In this document: positions 33,215 through 41,900 of the stretch, one piece after another
How positions within the stretch are numbered: the stretch's first letter is position 1
How the letters are laid out: every line of letters starts with the position of its first letter
From: Actinomycetales bacterium
Lineage (GTDB): Bacteria > Actinomycetota > Actinomycetes > Actinomycetales > Dermatophilaceae
DNA length: 64,000 nt
Direction: 5' to 3'
Assembly (NCBI GenBank): GCA_016710385.1
Contig: JADJVX010000018.1
Location: 124,001 to 188,000 of the forward strand
The notes under the pieces: model-generated
Databases searched by the model: none
The model's input: only the letters and a program-made list of their open reading frames with translations
Told to the model about the DNA's origin: nothing
Translations under genes and position numbers: made by a program

Positions 33215-35233
33215 ATGCAGGGCGTGCCTGCATCCGGCCAGATCGTCAAGCGGTTGCTCGTCGGCCGCGCCATGCGCAGCGACCGACTCGGCGAGACCCT
33301 GCTTCCGAAGCGCCTAGCTCTACCCATCTTCGCCAGCGACGCCCTGTCGTCGGTGGCCTACGCCCCGGACGAGATCCTGCTCATGCTCGGCGTGGCGGGC
33401 GGCTCCTTCGCCGCCCTGCACTCCTGGCAGGTCACCCTGGGCGTCGTCTTCGTCATGGTCGTCGTCGTCGCCTCCTACCGCCAGAACGTCCACGCCTATC
33501 CGTCCGGGGGCGGCGACTATGAAGTCGCCACCGAAAACCTCGGGCACAAGGCCGGACTGACCGTGGCGTCGGCGCTGCTCGTCGACTACGTCCTCACCGT
33601 CGCGGTGTCGATCTCCTCAGGCGTCCAGAACGCCGCCGCCGCCCTCCCGCAGTTGCGCGGGCACGAAGTCATGGTCGCGCTGGCTCTGGTCTTCCTGCTC
33701 GCCGCAATGAACCTGCGCGGCGTGCGCGAGTCGGGTCGGGCCTTCGCGGTCCCGGTCTATGCGTTCATGGCCGCCATCATCGGGATGGGCCTCTACGGCG
33801 TCTACCGCGAGGTCACCGGCACGCTCGGGCGAGCGCCCAGCGCCGGCTTGGAACTCGTGCCTGCCGAGGGACAAGCCCTCACCGGCATCGCTGCGACGTT
33901 CATCCTGCTGCGCGCCTTCTCCTCTGGCTGTGCGGCGCTCACCGGCGTCGAGGCCATCTCCAACGGTGTGCCTGCCTTCCGCAAACCCAAGAGTGCCAAC
34001 GCCGCCGCGACTCTGCTGCTCATGGGCACCATCTCGGTGTGCATGCTCAGCTCAATCATCGCGCTGAGCAACTGGACCGGTGTCCAGATGGGCGGCGAGG
34101 GCTATGGGCAACTGGTCAAGGACGGACACCCGGTCGGTGAGGAATACGTCCAGGACACCGTCATCGGCCAGCTGGCCAAGACCGTGTTCTCGGACTTCCC
34201 CGTGGGGATCTACGTCGTGGCCACGGTGACCGGAATCATCCTCATTCTCGCGGCCAACACCGCCTTCAACGGCTTCCCGGTGCTGGGGTCGATCCTGGCC
34301 AAGGACGGCTACCTACCGCGCCAGCTGCACACTCGCGGCGACCGGTTGGCCTTCTCCAACGGCATCCTCATCCTCGCTGTCGCAGCCGCCGCACTCATCG
34401 TCGTCTATCAGGCCGAGGTCACTCAGCTCATCCAGCTCTACATCGTCGGGGTCTTCGTCTCGTTCTCGATGAGCCAGACCGGCATGATCCGGCACTGGAA
34501 CCGCCTGCTGCGTGACCCCGGCGTCCAGGGTGCCGAGCGCTCCCGCATGGTGCGCTCCCGAGCGGTCAACCTGGTCGGGGCAGCGATGTCGATGACCGTC
34601 TTGCTGGTCGTGCTCATCACCAAGTTCCAGGCGGGCGCGAAGTACGCCATCCTCGCCATGGCCGTGCTCTTCGCGATGATGCTGGGCATCAACCGGCACT
34701 ACCGCAAGGTGAGTGCGGAACTCTCGCTGGCACCCGACAGCGTCGCGGTCCTGCCCAGCCGGGTGCACGCGATCGTGCTGGTGTCCAAGCTGCACAAGCC
34801 GGCGTTGCGCGCGGTGGCTTATGCGCGGGCGACTCGACCCTCGACCCTGGAGGCACTCACCGTCGAGGTCGACCCGGAAGACACCCGCGCGCTCCGCCGC
34901 GACTGGGTCGATCATGAGGTGCCCATCCCGCTCAAGATCGTGGCCTCTCCCTATCGCGAGATCACTCGGCCAGTCATCGACTATGTCAAGGCGTTGCGGT
35001 CGGACCACCCGCGCACCGTCGTCATCGTCTACGTGCCGGAGTACGTCGTCGGCCACTGGTACGAGCAGATCCTGCACAACCAGAGCGCGCTGCGGCTGCG
35101 AGTGCGACTGCACTTCATCCCCGGGGTCATGGTCGCGAGCGTGCCCTGGCAGCTGCGGTCTTCCGAGGGCGCGGAAGAGGAGTGGTACGACGCACCGGCG
35201 ATCACCACTCGAGCCGGCAACATCGCCCCGTGA
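33215..35233 (+). CDS. APC-family permease, KimA-like potassium transporter
   Basis: A 672-residue membrane protein. Residues about 30-490 form a 12-helix APC core (LALPIFASDALSSVAYAPDE near the start is the hallmark of the KimA/YdaO group; also SGGGDYEVATENLG and FSSGCAALTGVEAISNGVP). The last 170 residues are a cytoplasmic USP-like domain (LPSRVHAIVLVSKLHKPALRA). KimA imports K+ in Bacillus and is inhibited by c-di-AMP at its cytoplasmic domain. The divergent trkA-type pair supports a K+ role. ATG 33215 is used; GTG 33224 is a possible alternative. No c-di-AMP riboswitch is recognisable upstream. Confidence 0.87.
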   Translation: MQGVPASGQIVKRLLVGRAMRSDRLGETLLPKRLALPIFASDALSSVAYAPDEILLMLGVAGGSFAALHSWQVTLGVVFVMVVVVASYRQNVHAYPSGGGDYEVATENLGHKAGLTVASALLVDYVLTVAVSISSGVQNAAAALPQLRGHEVMVALALVFLLAAMNLRGVRESGRAFAVPVYAFMAAIIGMGLYGVYREVTGTLGRAPSAGLELVPAEGQALTGIAATFILLRAFSSGCAALTGVEAISNGVPAFRKPKSANAAATLLLMGTISVCMLSSIIALSNWTGVQMGGEGYGQLVKDGHPVGEEYVQDTVIGQLAKTVFSDFPVGIYVVATVTGIILILAANTAFNGFPVLGSILAKDGYLPRQLHTRGDRLAFSNGILILAVAAAALIVVYQAEVTQLIQLYIVGVFVSFSMSQTGMIRHWNRLLRDPGVQGAERSRMVRSRAVNLVGAAMSMTVLLVVLITKFQAGAKYAILAMAVLFAMMLGINRHYRKVSAELSLAPDSVAVLPSRVHAIVLVSKLHKPALRAVAYARATRPSTLEALTVEVDPEDTRALRRDWVDHEVPIPLKIVASPYREITRPVIDYVKALRSDHPRTVVIVYVPEYVVGHWYEQILHNQSALRLRVRLHFIPGVMVASVPWQLRSSEGAEEEWYDAPAITTRAGNIAP

Positions 35234-36576
35234 CGCGCCCCGAGACCCCTCCGTCCGGCGCCGACCGCGGTGCTCCCGATCGGCGCCGCGGGCAGCAGCG
35301 GTCCCGTCGGCGTGGCCGACCGGGGTCTGCCGGTCCACGCCAGCCCCAGACGCGCGGCGAGTCCTGGGTGGGCCGCGAACTCGACCTCGACATCGGGCCG
35401 GTCGGACATGGTGGGTTCTGTGTCGCCAGGCACGAGGGACAGGTGGTCTTCGTGCGGCATACCTTGCCCGGGGAGCGGGTCCGCGCCCGGGTGACCGCGG
35501 GTGGGTCGCAGGATCGATTCCTGCGCGCCGATGCGGTCGCGATCCTTGCCCCGTCGGCAGACCGAGTCGGACCGGTCTGCCGGCACGCCGGCCCGCCGAC
35601 AGCCGACCCGACTCGCGGCGGCTGCGGCGGGTGTGATTGGCAGCATGCGACTCTCACGGCACAACGCGAGCTCAAGGCCGCCGTGGTGGCCGAGCAATTC
35701 GCGCGGCTGGCCGGGCTGTCGATCCGCGTCCCGGTGCTTCCTGTGTCTGGAGACGACGCTGGACTGCGCTGGCGCACCCGAGTCGAGTTCGCGGTCGACG
35801 GCCGAGGTCGGGCCGGGTTGCGACCGGTGCGTTCCCGCGCGGTGCTGCCGATCTCCGAGTGCCCGATCGCAGTGCCAGCCGTCGTGGAATCCGGTGTCCT
35901 GGAACGGGACTGGACCGGTTACGCGGCGGTGGATGTGGTCTCCGTGGGAACGGATCCGGCGCACGTCGTACCGGTCGGCGGCGACGCACCGCCGGCACCG
36001 GTCGTCACCGAGTCGGTTACGACCGCAGGCTGGACCGGCCGGTATGCCGTCTCGGCACGCGGCTTCTGGCAAGTGCACCCGGGTGCGGCGGCCACCTTCC
36101 TCGGTCACGTGCTCGATGCCCTCGCACCACAACCGGGGGAGCGCGTGCTCGACGTGTATGCCGGGGTCGGCCTCTTCGCGGTGCCGATGGCTGACGCTGT
36201 GGGCCCGGCTGGTTCGGTGCTCGCGGTCGAGGGTGACCCACTGTCCTGCGAGCACGCTCGGGCCAACGCGGGGGAGCGCCCTCACCTGCAGGTCGTCACC
36301 GGTCGGGTGGAGGAGCAACTGTCCGTTCTCGCCGCGCACGGCGCTGATGTCGTCGTCCTCGACCCGCCCCGAACCGGGGCGGGGCGCACCGTGATGCAGG
36401 CCGTGCTGGCCCTGCATCCGCGGGCCATCGCCTACGTCGCGTGCGATCCGGCGGCGTTGGCGCGTGACACGGCATACGCGCTGGAGGGCGGTTACCGCCT
36501 CGGGAGCCTCACGGCATACGACGCCTTCCCGATGACCCACCACGTGGAGTGCGTTGCCGTTCTGGTTCCCGGGTAG
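35230..36576 (+). CDS. Class I SAM-dependent RNA methyltransferase with TRAM domain (TrmA/RlmD family)
   Basis: A 448-residue protein. A basic N-terminal tail is followed by a TRAM domain (GRELDLDIGPVGHGGFCVARHEG). A Cys cluster (VCRHAG...GGCGGCDWQHA) suggests an Fe-S site. The methyltransferase has ERVLDVYAGVGLFAVPMADAV, VVVLDPPRTGAG and the nucleophilic Cys in AYVACDPAALARD. It should make 5-methyluridine in tRNA or rRNA. GTG 35230 overlaps the permease stop (GTGA). It corresponds to Rv2689c by position. Two GTATGCC-family words lie 40 bp apart near its end (36472 and 36512). Confidence 0.92.
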   Translation: MTRPETPPSGADRGAPDRRRGQQRSRRRGRPGSAGPRQPQTRGESWVGRELDLDIGPVGHGGFCVARHEGQVVFVRHTLPGERVRARVTAGGSQDRFLRADAVAILAPSADRVGPVCRHAGPPTADPTRGGCGGCDWQHATLTAQRELKAAVVAEQFARLAGLSIRVPVLPVSGDDAGLRWRTRVEFAVDGRGRAGLRPVRSRAVLPISECPIAVPAVVESGVLERDWTGYAAVDVVSVGTDPAHVVPVGGDAPPAPVVTESVTTAGWTGRYAVSARGFWQVHPGAAATFLGHVLDALAPQPGERVLDVYAGVGLFAVPMADAVGPAGSVLAVEGDPLSCEHARANAGERPHLQVVTGRVEEQLSVLAAHGADVVVLDPPRTGAGRTVMQAVLALHPRAIAYVACDPAALARDTAYALEGGYRLGSLTAYDAFPMTHHVECVAVLVPG

Positions 36577-36713
36577 GCCCTTCCCGGGGACGCGCATTCG
36601 GTCCAGGCGCCGGTGGTGTCACCGACCTCACGCCCGCACCGGCGGGTCGAGGCGGCGGGCCCCCTGACACGCGTCGTCGGATGCTGGCAGGATCAGCGTG
36701 GCACGTGGTAATT

Positions 36714-36731
36714 TATCTTGACGTCAAGATA
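36714..36731. promoter_or_regulatory. 18-bp perfect palindromic operator upstream of acnA
   Basis: TATCTTGACGTCAAGATA is a perfect palindrome in a strikingly A/T-rich patch. It lies 20 nt before the acnA start and directly after a TAATTT -10-like hexamer (36709-36714). A dimeric regulator bound here would cover the expected transcript start. The regulator is not identifiable from the site. Confidence 0.7.
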
Positions 36732-36750
36732 TCTTCAGGAAGGAGCCGAC

Positions 36751-39453
36751 GTGGCCAGCGTCGACACATCGGTGAACAGCTTCGGAGCCAAGGATGAGCT
36801 GAAGGTCGGTGACGCTTCCTACACGATCTACCGCCTCGACTCGGTCGAGGGCAGCGCCACCTTGCCCTACAGCCTCAAGGTGCTCCTGGAAAACCTGCTG
36901 CGCACGGAAGACGGTGCCAACATCACCGCCGACCACATCCGTGCACTCGGGTCGTGGGATGAAACCGCCGAACCGGACACCGAGATCCAGTTCACGCCAG
37001 CGCGCGTCGTGATGCAGGACTTCACCGGGGTCCCGTGCGTGGTCGACCTTGCCACGATGCGCGAGGCCGTCGTCGCACTCGGCGGCGACCCGAGCAAGAT
37101 CAACCCGCTTGCCCCGGCCGAACTCGTCATCGACCATTCGGTGCAGATCGACGTCTTCGGCAACGCCCAGGCCTTCGAGCGCAACGTCGAGCTGGAGTAC
37201 GAGCGCAACCGTGAGCGCTACCAGTTCCTGCGCTGGGGCCAGACCGCGTTTGAAGACTTCAAGGTCGTGCCCCCGGGCACCGGCATCGTCCACCAGGTCA
37301 ACATCGAGCGCCTGGCGCGCACCGTGATGACCCGACCGGCCGGAGACACCGTGCTCGCCTACCCCGACACGTGCGTCGGCACCGACTCCCACACCACGAT
37401 GGTCAACGGCCTCGGGGTGCTCGGCTGGGGGGTCGGTGGCATCGAGGCCGAGGCGGCCATGCTGGGCCAGCCCGTGTCGATGCTCATCCCGCGGGTCGTC
37501 GGCTTCAAGCTGACCGGTGCCGCCAAGCCCGGCGTCACCGCGACCGACGTCGTGCTGACGATCACCGACATGTTGCGTAAGCACGGGGTCGTCGGCAAGT
37601 TCGTCGAGTTCTACGGCGAGGGCTGCGCGTCCGTGCCGCTGGCCAACCGCGCCACCATCGCCAACATGAGCCCCGAGTTCGGGTCGACCTGTGCGATCTT
37701 CCCGATCGACGCCAAGACCATCGACTACCTGCGCCTCACCGGTCGTGACGATGCAGCGGTCGCGTTGGTCGAGACCTATGCCAAGGAGCAGGGCCTGTGG
37801 CTCGACCCGGCTGTCGAGCCGCGCTTCTCCGAGAGGCTGGAGCTCGACTTGTCGACGGTCGTGCCGTCGATCGCCGGCCCGAAGCGCCCGCAGGACCGCA
37901 TCGAGCTGTCGCAGTCCAAGTCGGCCTTCGCCAAGGCGCTGCCGACCTACACCACCGACCCGGCTAAGAACGTGCCGGTGGCCATGGCCGACGGCCGCGA
38001 GTTCGACCTCGCCCACGGTGCGGTGTCGATCGCGTCGATCACCTCGTGCACCAACACCTCCAACCCGTCGGTGATGATCGCCGCCGGCCTGGTCGCCCGC
38101 AAGGCCGCCGCCAAGGGCCTGACCCGCAAGCCGTGGGTCAAGACCTCGATGGCGCCGGGGTCCAAGGTCGTCACCGGCTACTACGAGGCCGCGGGCCTCT
38201 GGCCGGACCTGGAGGCCGTGGGTTTCTACCTGGTCGGTTACGGCTGCGCGACGTGCATCGGCAACTCGGGCCCATTGGAGCCTGAGATCTCCGAGGCGAT
38301 CAACGCCCACGACCTCGCGGTCACTGCGGTGCTCTCCGGCAACCGCAACTTCGAGGGCCGGATCAGCCCGGACGTCAAGATGAACTACCTGGCCAGCCCG
38401 CCGTTGGTCATCGCCTACGCCCTGGCCGGCACCATGGACTTCGACTTCGAGACCGATGCGCTCGGCACCGACCAGGACGGCAACTCGGTCTACCTGCGCG
38501 ACATCTGGCCGACCCCCGAAGAGGTCCAGGCGCTGATGGACTCCTCGATCAAGAAGGAACTCTTCACCAAGGAGTACGCCGACGTGTTCGCTGGCGACGA
38601 GCGCTGGCGCTCGCTGCCGACGCCCGAGGGCGACACCTTCGAGTGGGACGCCGACTCGACCTACGTGCGCAAGCCTCCCTATTTCGAGGGCATGGCGCGC
38701 CACCCGGAGGCCGTTGCCGACATCTCGGGCGCACGGGTCCTGGCCATGCTGGGTGACTCGGTGACGACCGACCACATCAGTCCCGCCGGGTCGATCAAGG
38801 CGGACAGCCCGGCCGGCAAGTACCTCGCCGAGCACGGCGTCGAACGTCAGGACTTCAACTCCTACGGCTCGCGGCGTGGCAACCACGAGGTGATGATCCG
38901 GGGCACCTTCGCCAATATCCGCCTCAAGAACCTCCTCCTCGACGGCGTCGAGGGCGGGTTCACCCGGTGCTTCATCGACTGCGGCGACACCTGCGCGGCG
39001 GGCGAGCAGACGACGATCTACGACGCCTCAGCTGCCTATCAGGCCGCCGGCATCCCGCTCGTCGTGCTGGCCGGCAAGGAGTATGGCTCGGGGTCCTCGC
39101 GGGACTGGGCGGCCAAGGGCACCCGGTTGCTCGGGGTCAAGGCGGTCATCGCCGAGTCCTACGAGCGCATCCACCGGTCCAACCTGATCGGGATGGGCGT
39201 GCTGCCGCTGCAGTTCCCCGCCGAGGAGAATGCTGCGAGCCTGGGCTTGGACGGCACCGAGGTCTTCGACATCGCGGGCGTCACCGAGCTCAACGAAGGT
39301 CGCACGCCCAAGGCGCTGCGGGTGACGGCGACCAAGAGTGACGGCACGGTCGTCGCGTTCGACGCGCCGCTGCGCATCGACACCCCTGGTGAGCGCGACT
39401 ACTACCGCAACGACGGCATCCTCCAGTACGTCCTGCGGAGCTTGGTCGACTGA
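36751..39453 (+). CDS. acnA: Aconitate hydratase A
   Basis: A 900-residue monomeric aconitase of the TCA cycle, interconverting citrate and isocitrate in the cytoplasm. [4Fe-4S] ligands are in ITSCTNTSNPSVMIAAG and CATCIGNSGPLEPE. The active-site block DTCVGTDSHTTMVNGLGVLG and the swivel-domain GSGSSRDWAAKG are intact. GTG 36751 follows AGGAAGGAG; the frame start at 36718 lies inside the operator palindrome and is rejected. This 2.7-kb gene contains no GTATGCC word, the longest motif-free stretch in the window. It ends in a good terminator and starts behind a palindromic operator. Confidence 0.97.
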   Translation: MASVDTSVNSFGAKDELKVGDASYTIYRLDSVEGSATLPYSLKVLLENLLRTEDGANITADHIRALGSWDETAEPDTEIQFTPARVVMQDFTGVPCVVDLATMREAVVALGGDPSKINPLAPAELVIDHSVQIDVFGNAQAFERNVELEYERNRERYQFLRWGQTAFEDFKVVPPGTGIVHQVNIERLARTVMTRPAGDTVLAYPDTCVGTDSHTTMVNGLGVLGWGVGGIEAEAAMLGQPVSMLIPRVVGFKLTGAAKPGVTATDVVLTITDMLRKHGVVGKFVEFYGEGCASVPLANRATIANMSPEFGSTCAIFPIDAKTIDYLRLTGRDDAAVALVETYAKEQGLWLDPAVEPRFSERLELDLSTVVPSIAGPKRPQDRIELSQSKSAFAKALPTYTTDPAKNVPVAMADGREFDLAHGAVSIASITSCTNTSNPSVMIAAGLVARKAAAKGLTRKPWVKTSMAPGSKVVTGYYEAAGLWPDLEAVGFYLVGYGCATCIGNSGPLEPEISEAINAHDLAVTAVLSGNRNFEGRISPDVKMNYLASPPLVIAYALAGTMDFDFETDALGTDQDGNSVYLRDIWPTPEEVQALMDSSIKKELFTKEYADVFAGDERWRSLPTPEGDTFEWDADSTYVRKPPYFEGMARHPEAVADISGARVLAMLGDSVTTDHISPAGSIKADSPAGKYLAEHGVERQDFNSYGSRRGNHEVMIRGTFANIRLKNLLLDGVEGGFTRCFIDCGDTCAAGEQTTIYDASAAYQAAGIPLVVLAGKEYGSGSSRDWAAKGTRLLGVKAVIAESYERIHRSNLIGMGVLPLQFPAEENAASLGLDGTEVFDIAGVTELNEGRTPKALRVTATKSDGTVVAFDAPLRIDTPGERDYYRNDGILQYVLRSLVD

Positions 39454-39470
39454 CCGGACGAGAGCATCAC

Positions 39471-39510
39471 GACCGACGGGTCGCTTCCTGCGGGGAGCGG
39501 CCCGTCGGTC
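39471..39510 (+). terminator. acnA terminator hairpin
   Basis: GACCGACGGG (39471-39480) pairs perfectly with CCCGTCGGTC (39501-39510), and CGCT/AGCG inside extends the stem. It starts 18 nt after the acnA stop and is followed by GTTGGTCTG rather than a pure T run. Confidence 0.75.
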
Positions 39511-39596
39511 GTTGGTCTGCGGGGTGGTGAGAGCGATTCGTGCGCTGGGTCGGGCGTCGGGCCGGGTGTCGGACCGGCACGGCATACTCAGCTGAC

Positions 39597-39965
39597 GTGA
39601 ACACGCATGTCCCACCCGGGTGGCCACCCGGGGTCCCGCCGGCCCAAGTGCCCGGATGGGAGGACCGCGCGGTCGGTTGGTTGCTGGACCACTGCCCGCC
39701 CGACTACCGCCGGTATGCCGGGTGGCGCAAGAACCCGGTCGCCCTGGCCTGGCTCACACAGCGGCATCTCGCCGGTCAGGTCGCTGTGATGCGGCAGGCC
39801 TACCGCGAGGCCCGCGTCGAACTCGGCGAGCAGGTCACCCCAGAGGGACTAGCCGAGATCCTCACCGCTGTCGAGGCAGAGGGCCTGCGCCTGGTCGCGG
39901 CCCAGCGCTCGGCTGCGCTTGTCCACGAAGCCCTGCGTGGGCGCGAGTTCATCCCGCGCCTCTAA
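39597..39965 (+). CDS. Hypothetical protein, about 122 aa
   Basis: A small soluble protein not recognised by family. The N-terminus is Pro/Gly-rich (HVPPGWPPGVPPAQVPGWED). The rest is helical (AVGWLLDHCPPDYRRYAGWR, LAWLTQRHLAGQVAVMRQAYREARVELGE, LAEILTAVEAEGLRLVAAQRSA). GTG 39597 is the only sensible start; a GTATGCC-family word lies just upstream (39580). Codon use (third-position G/C) is like that of its neighbours, and the reading frame agrees with amino-acid composition, so it is likely real. It lies between aconitase and the VWA protein, with gaps on both sides. Confidence 0.7.
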   Translation: MNTHVPPGWPPGVPPAQVPGWEDRAVGWLLDHCPPDYRRYAGWRKNPVALAWLTQRHLAGQVAVMRQAYREARVELGEQVTPEGLAEILTAVEAEGLRLVAAQRSAALVHEALRGREFIPRL

Positions 39966-40093
39966 ACGATAATCACCTGGCAACGATCGTAGTTTCGTCC
40001 GGTTAACCCGATAGCATCGCGTCGGCGGTCGGGGACACCGCTACGACCAGTCCGGCTGTGGGAGCCGGCTCACGAGGGGTGAGTGGATTCGTC

Positions 40094-41785
40094 ATGGGAC
40101 GACACGAGACAGACGATCAACCGTCGACCGCACGACCCCGCTGGGTAGCCCCAGTGGCGGCCTTGGTCGTCGTCGGGGCAGGGCTGGGCGGCTACTCCTG
40201 GTCGCAACGACTTGCGGCGCAGTCCGGGTCGGCACAGCCGGCAGCCACGAGTTCGGCCGTTCAGAGCACGGCCAGCGGTCCGGCCAGCCCGACCTGCGCC
40301 GATCCGGTCGGCGTGCCGGTTGCGGTAGCGCCGGGACTCAAGGCAGTCGTGACCGCGGCCGCTGACCGCGCCGTCCGAGCCGGGGCGTGCGCCGCGTATG
40401 CCGTGACTGCCCAGACTGCCGCCGAGACGCTTGCTGCCATGGGTACGGGCTCGGTGCCCGCCGCGTGGGTGCCCGAAGCCACAACCTGGGTCGATGACCT
40501 GAAGAAGGCCATGCCGACGGCCCCCATCTCGGTCGGAGCCTCGGTCGCGACGACACCGTTGGTCCTGGCCATGCCGGCCGCGATGGCTGCCAAGGGGACG
40601 GGCGCACCCGCATGGAGCGACCTCGTGGGTGGCCAGGTGCCGTTGCGGATCAGCGACCCCACGAAAAATGCCTCCAGCCGGCTGGCCCTCACGACGGCCT
40701 TGTCGGCGATGGGTGGGACGCAGCAGGCCAGCACCGCACTCGGGGGCGCAGTCATCGCGCTGAGCAAGACGGCGACGACGACCGAGGCCGAGCTGTTCAC
40801 CCAGGCGGCGGCGCCAGGGTCGGCTGAGGCATTCCCGACCACGGAGGCCGCTCTCGCGGCATACAACAGGGCACATCCCGGCGCGCCGCTCGCAGCGGTC
40901 ATGCCCGCGGGCGGCACCGGTCTGCTCGATCACCCCTTCGTCTCGATGACCAGCGCTCCGGCGCCGGTCGAGGCCGCCACTGCCACATTGCTCGCCCAAC
41001 TCACCTCCGCCGAGGGCAAAACGACGATCCGAGCTGCTGGGTACCGCACGTCCGCTACCGACCCCGGCGCAACGGTGACCGGGATCCCCGACGGCGTGCC
41101 GAACTATCTGGCCGCCCCGCCGGCTGAGGCGACGGCCGGTCTGCTGGCGGAGTGGGGCAACGTGAAGAGGCCCATGAAGATGCTTGCCGTGGTCGACGTA
41201 TCGGGGTCGATGAAGACCAAGGTGGGCGCCAGCACGCGCATGGAGTTGGCCTACCAGGCTGGGCTGACGGCCCTCGGGGCATTCCCTCCCGATACCCAGT
41301 TGGGCCTTTGGCAGTTCGGCTACCGCCTCGGAGGGCGCAACCAGGACTGGCTCGAGGTCGTGCCGATCCGCACTGTCACCGAAAAGGTCGGCGGTCGGGC
41401 TCAGGGTGAGTTGCTGCGCGAGGGCTTCCAACGGATTGCGGCTCACCCGGCCGGCGGCACTGGTCTCTACGACACCATCTTCGACGCCTACAAAGCCCTG
41501 TTGGCTCAGCATGATCAGACCCGAGTCAACGCGCTGGTGCTGCTCACCGATGGCAAGAACGAGGACCCCAACAGCCGCTCGCTGGCGGATCTGCTGGCGC
41601 AGCTGCGCCACATGAGGGACCCGGCCAAGCCGATGCCGGTCATCCTCGTCGGCGTGGGTCCGGAGGCCGACATGGAGTCGCTGCGGGCCATCGCGGAGGC
41701 CTCCGCGGGCCACGCCTATCAGGCGATCACTCCCGACGAGATCATCTCGGTGTTCGTGCAGGCCATGCTGACCCCCGACGTCTGA
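40094..41785 (+). CDS. Membrane-anchored substrate-binding-like domain fused to a VWA domain
   Basis: A 563-residue surface protein. Residues 17-40 form an N-terminal membrane anchor (WVAPVAALVVVGAGLGGYSW) with no lipobox. Residues about 70-340 look like a bacterial extracellular substrate-binding fold (VTAQTAAETLAAMGTG, AWSDLVGGQVPLRISDPTKN, MPAGGTGLLDHPFV). Residues about 365-560 are a von Willebrand factor A domain with a full MIDAS: DVSGSMKTK, a Thr-Gly in HPAGGTGLYDTIFD, and VLLTDGKNEDPN. ATG 40094 follows GAGGGGTGAG. Such proteins occur in many actinobacteria, but their ligands are unknown. A hairpin terminator follows. Confidence 0.85.
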   Translation: MGRHETDDQPSTARPRWVAPVAALVVVGAGLGGYSWSQRLAAQSGSAQPAATSSAVQSTASGPASPTCADPVGVPVAVAPGLKAVVTAAADRAVRAGACAAYAVTAQTAAETLAAMGTGSVPAAWVPEATTWVDDLKKAMPTAPISVGASVATTPLVLAMPAAMAAKGTGAPAWSDLVGGQVPLRISDPTKNASSRLALTTALSAMGGTQQASTALGGAVIALSKTATTTEAELFTQAAAPGSAEAFPTTEAALAAYNRAHPGAPLAAVMPAGGTGLLDHPFVSMTSAPAPVEAATATLLAQLTSAEGKTTIRAAGYRTSATDPGATVTGIPDGVPNYLAAPPAEATAGLLAEWGNVKRPMKMLAVVDVSGSMKTKVGASTRMELAYQAGLTALGAFPPDTQLGLWQFGYRLGGRNQDWLEVVPIRTVTEKVGGRAQGELLREGFQRIAAHPAGGTGLYDTIFDAYKALLAQHDQTRVNALVLLTDGKNEDPNSRSLADLLAQLRHMRDPAKPMPVILVGVGPEADMESLRAIAEASAGHAYQAITPDEIISVFVQAMLTPDV

Positions 41786-41821
41786 CGCCGGGTCCGTCGA
41801 GCACTTCAGGTCTGTCTAGTG

Positions 41822-41841
41822 ACCGGCGCGTCGGCGCCGGT
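41822..41841 (+). terminator. Hairpin between the VWA gene and dxs
   Basis: ACCGGCGC (41822-41829), loop GTCG, and GCGCCGGT (41834-41841) form a perfect 8-bp stem 36 nt after the VWA stop. A TAGACT -10-like box for dxs follows at about 41856. Confidence 0.6.
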
Positions 41842-41900
41842 TACCGGAGGGTGAACTAGACTTGGGAGGTATCCGTACAGGCGTGGAGGGAAGCTGCAGC

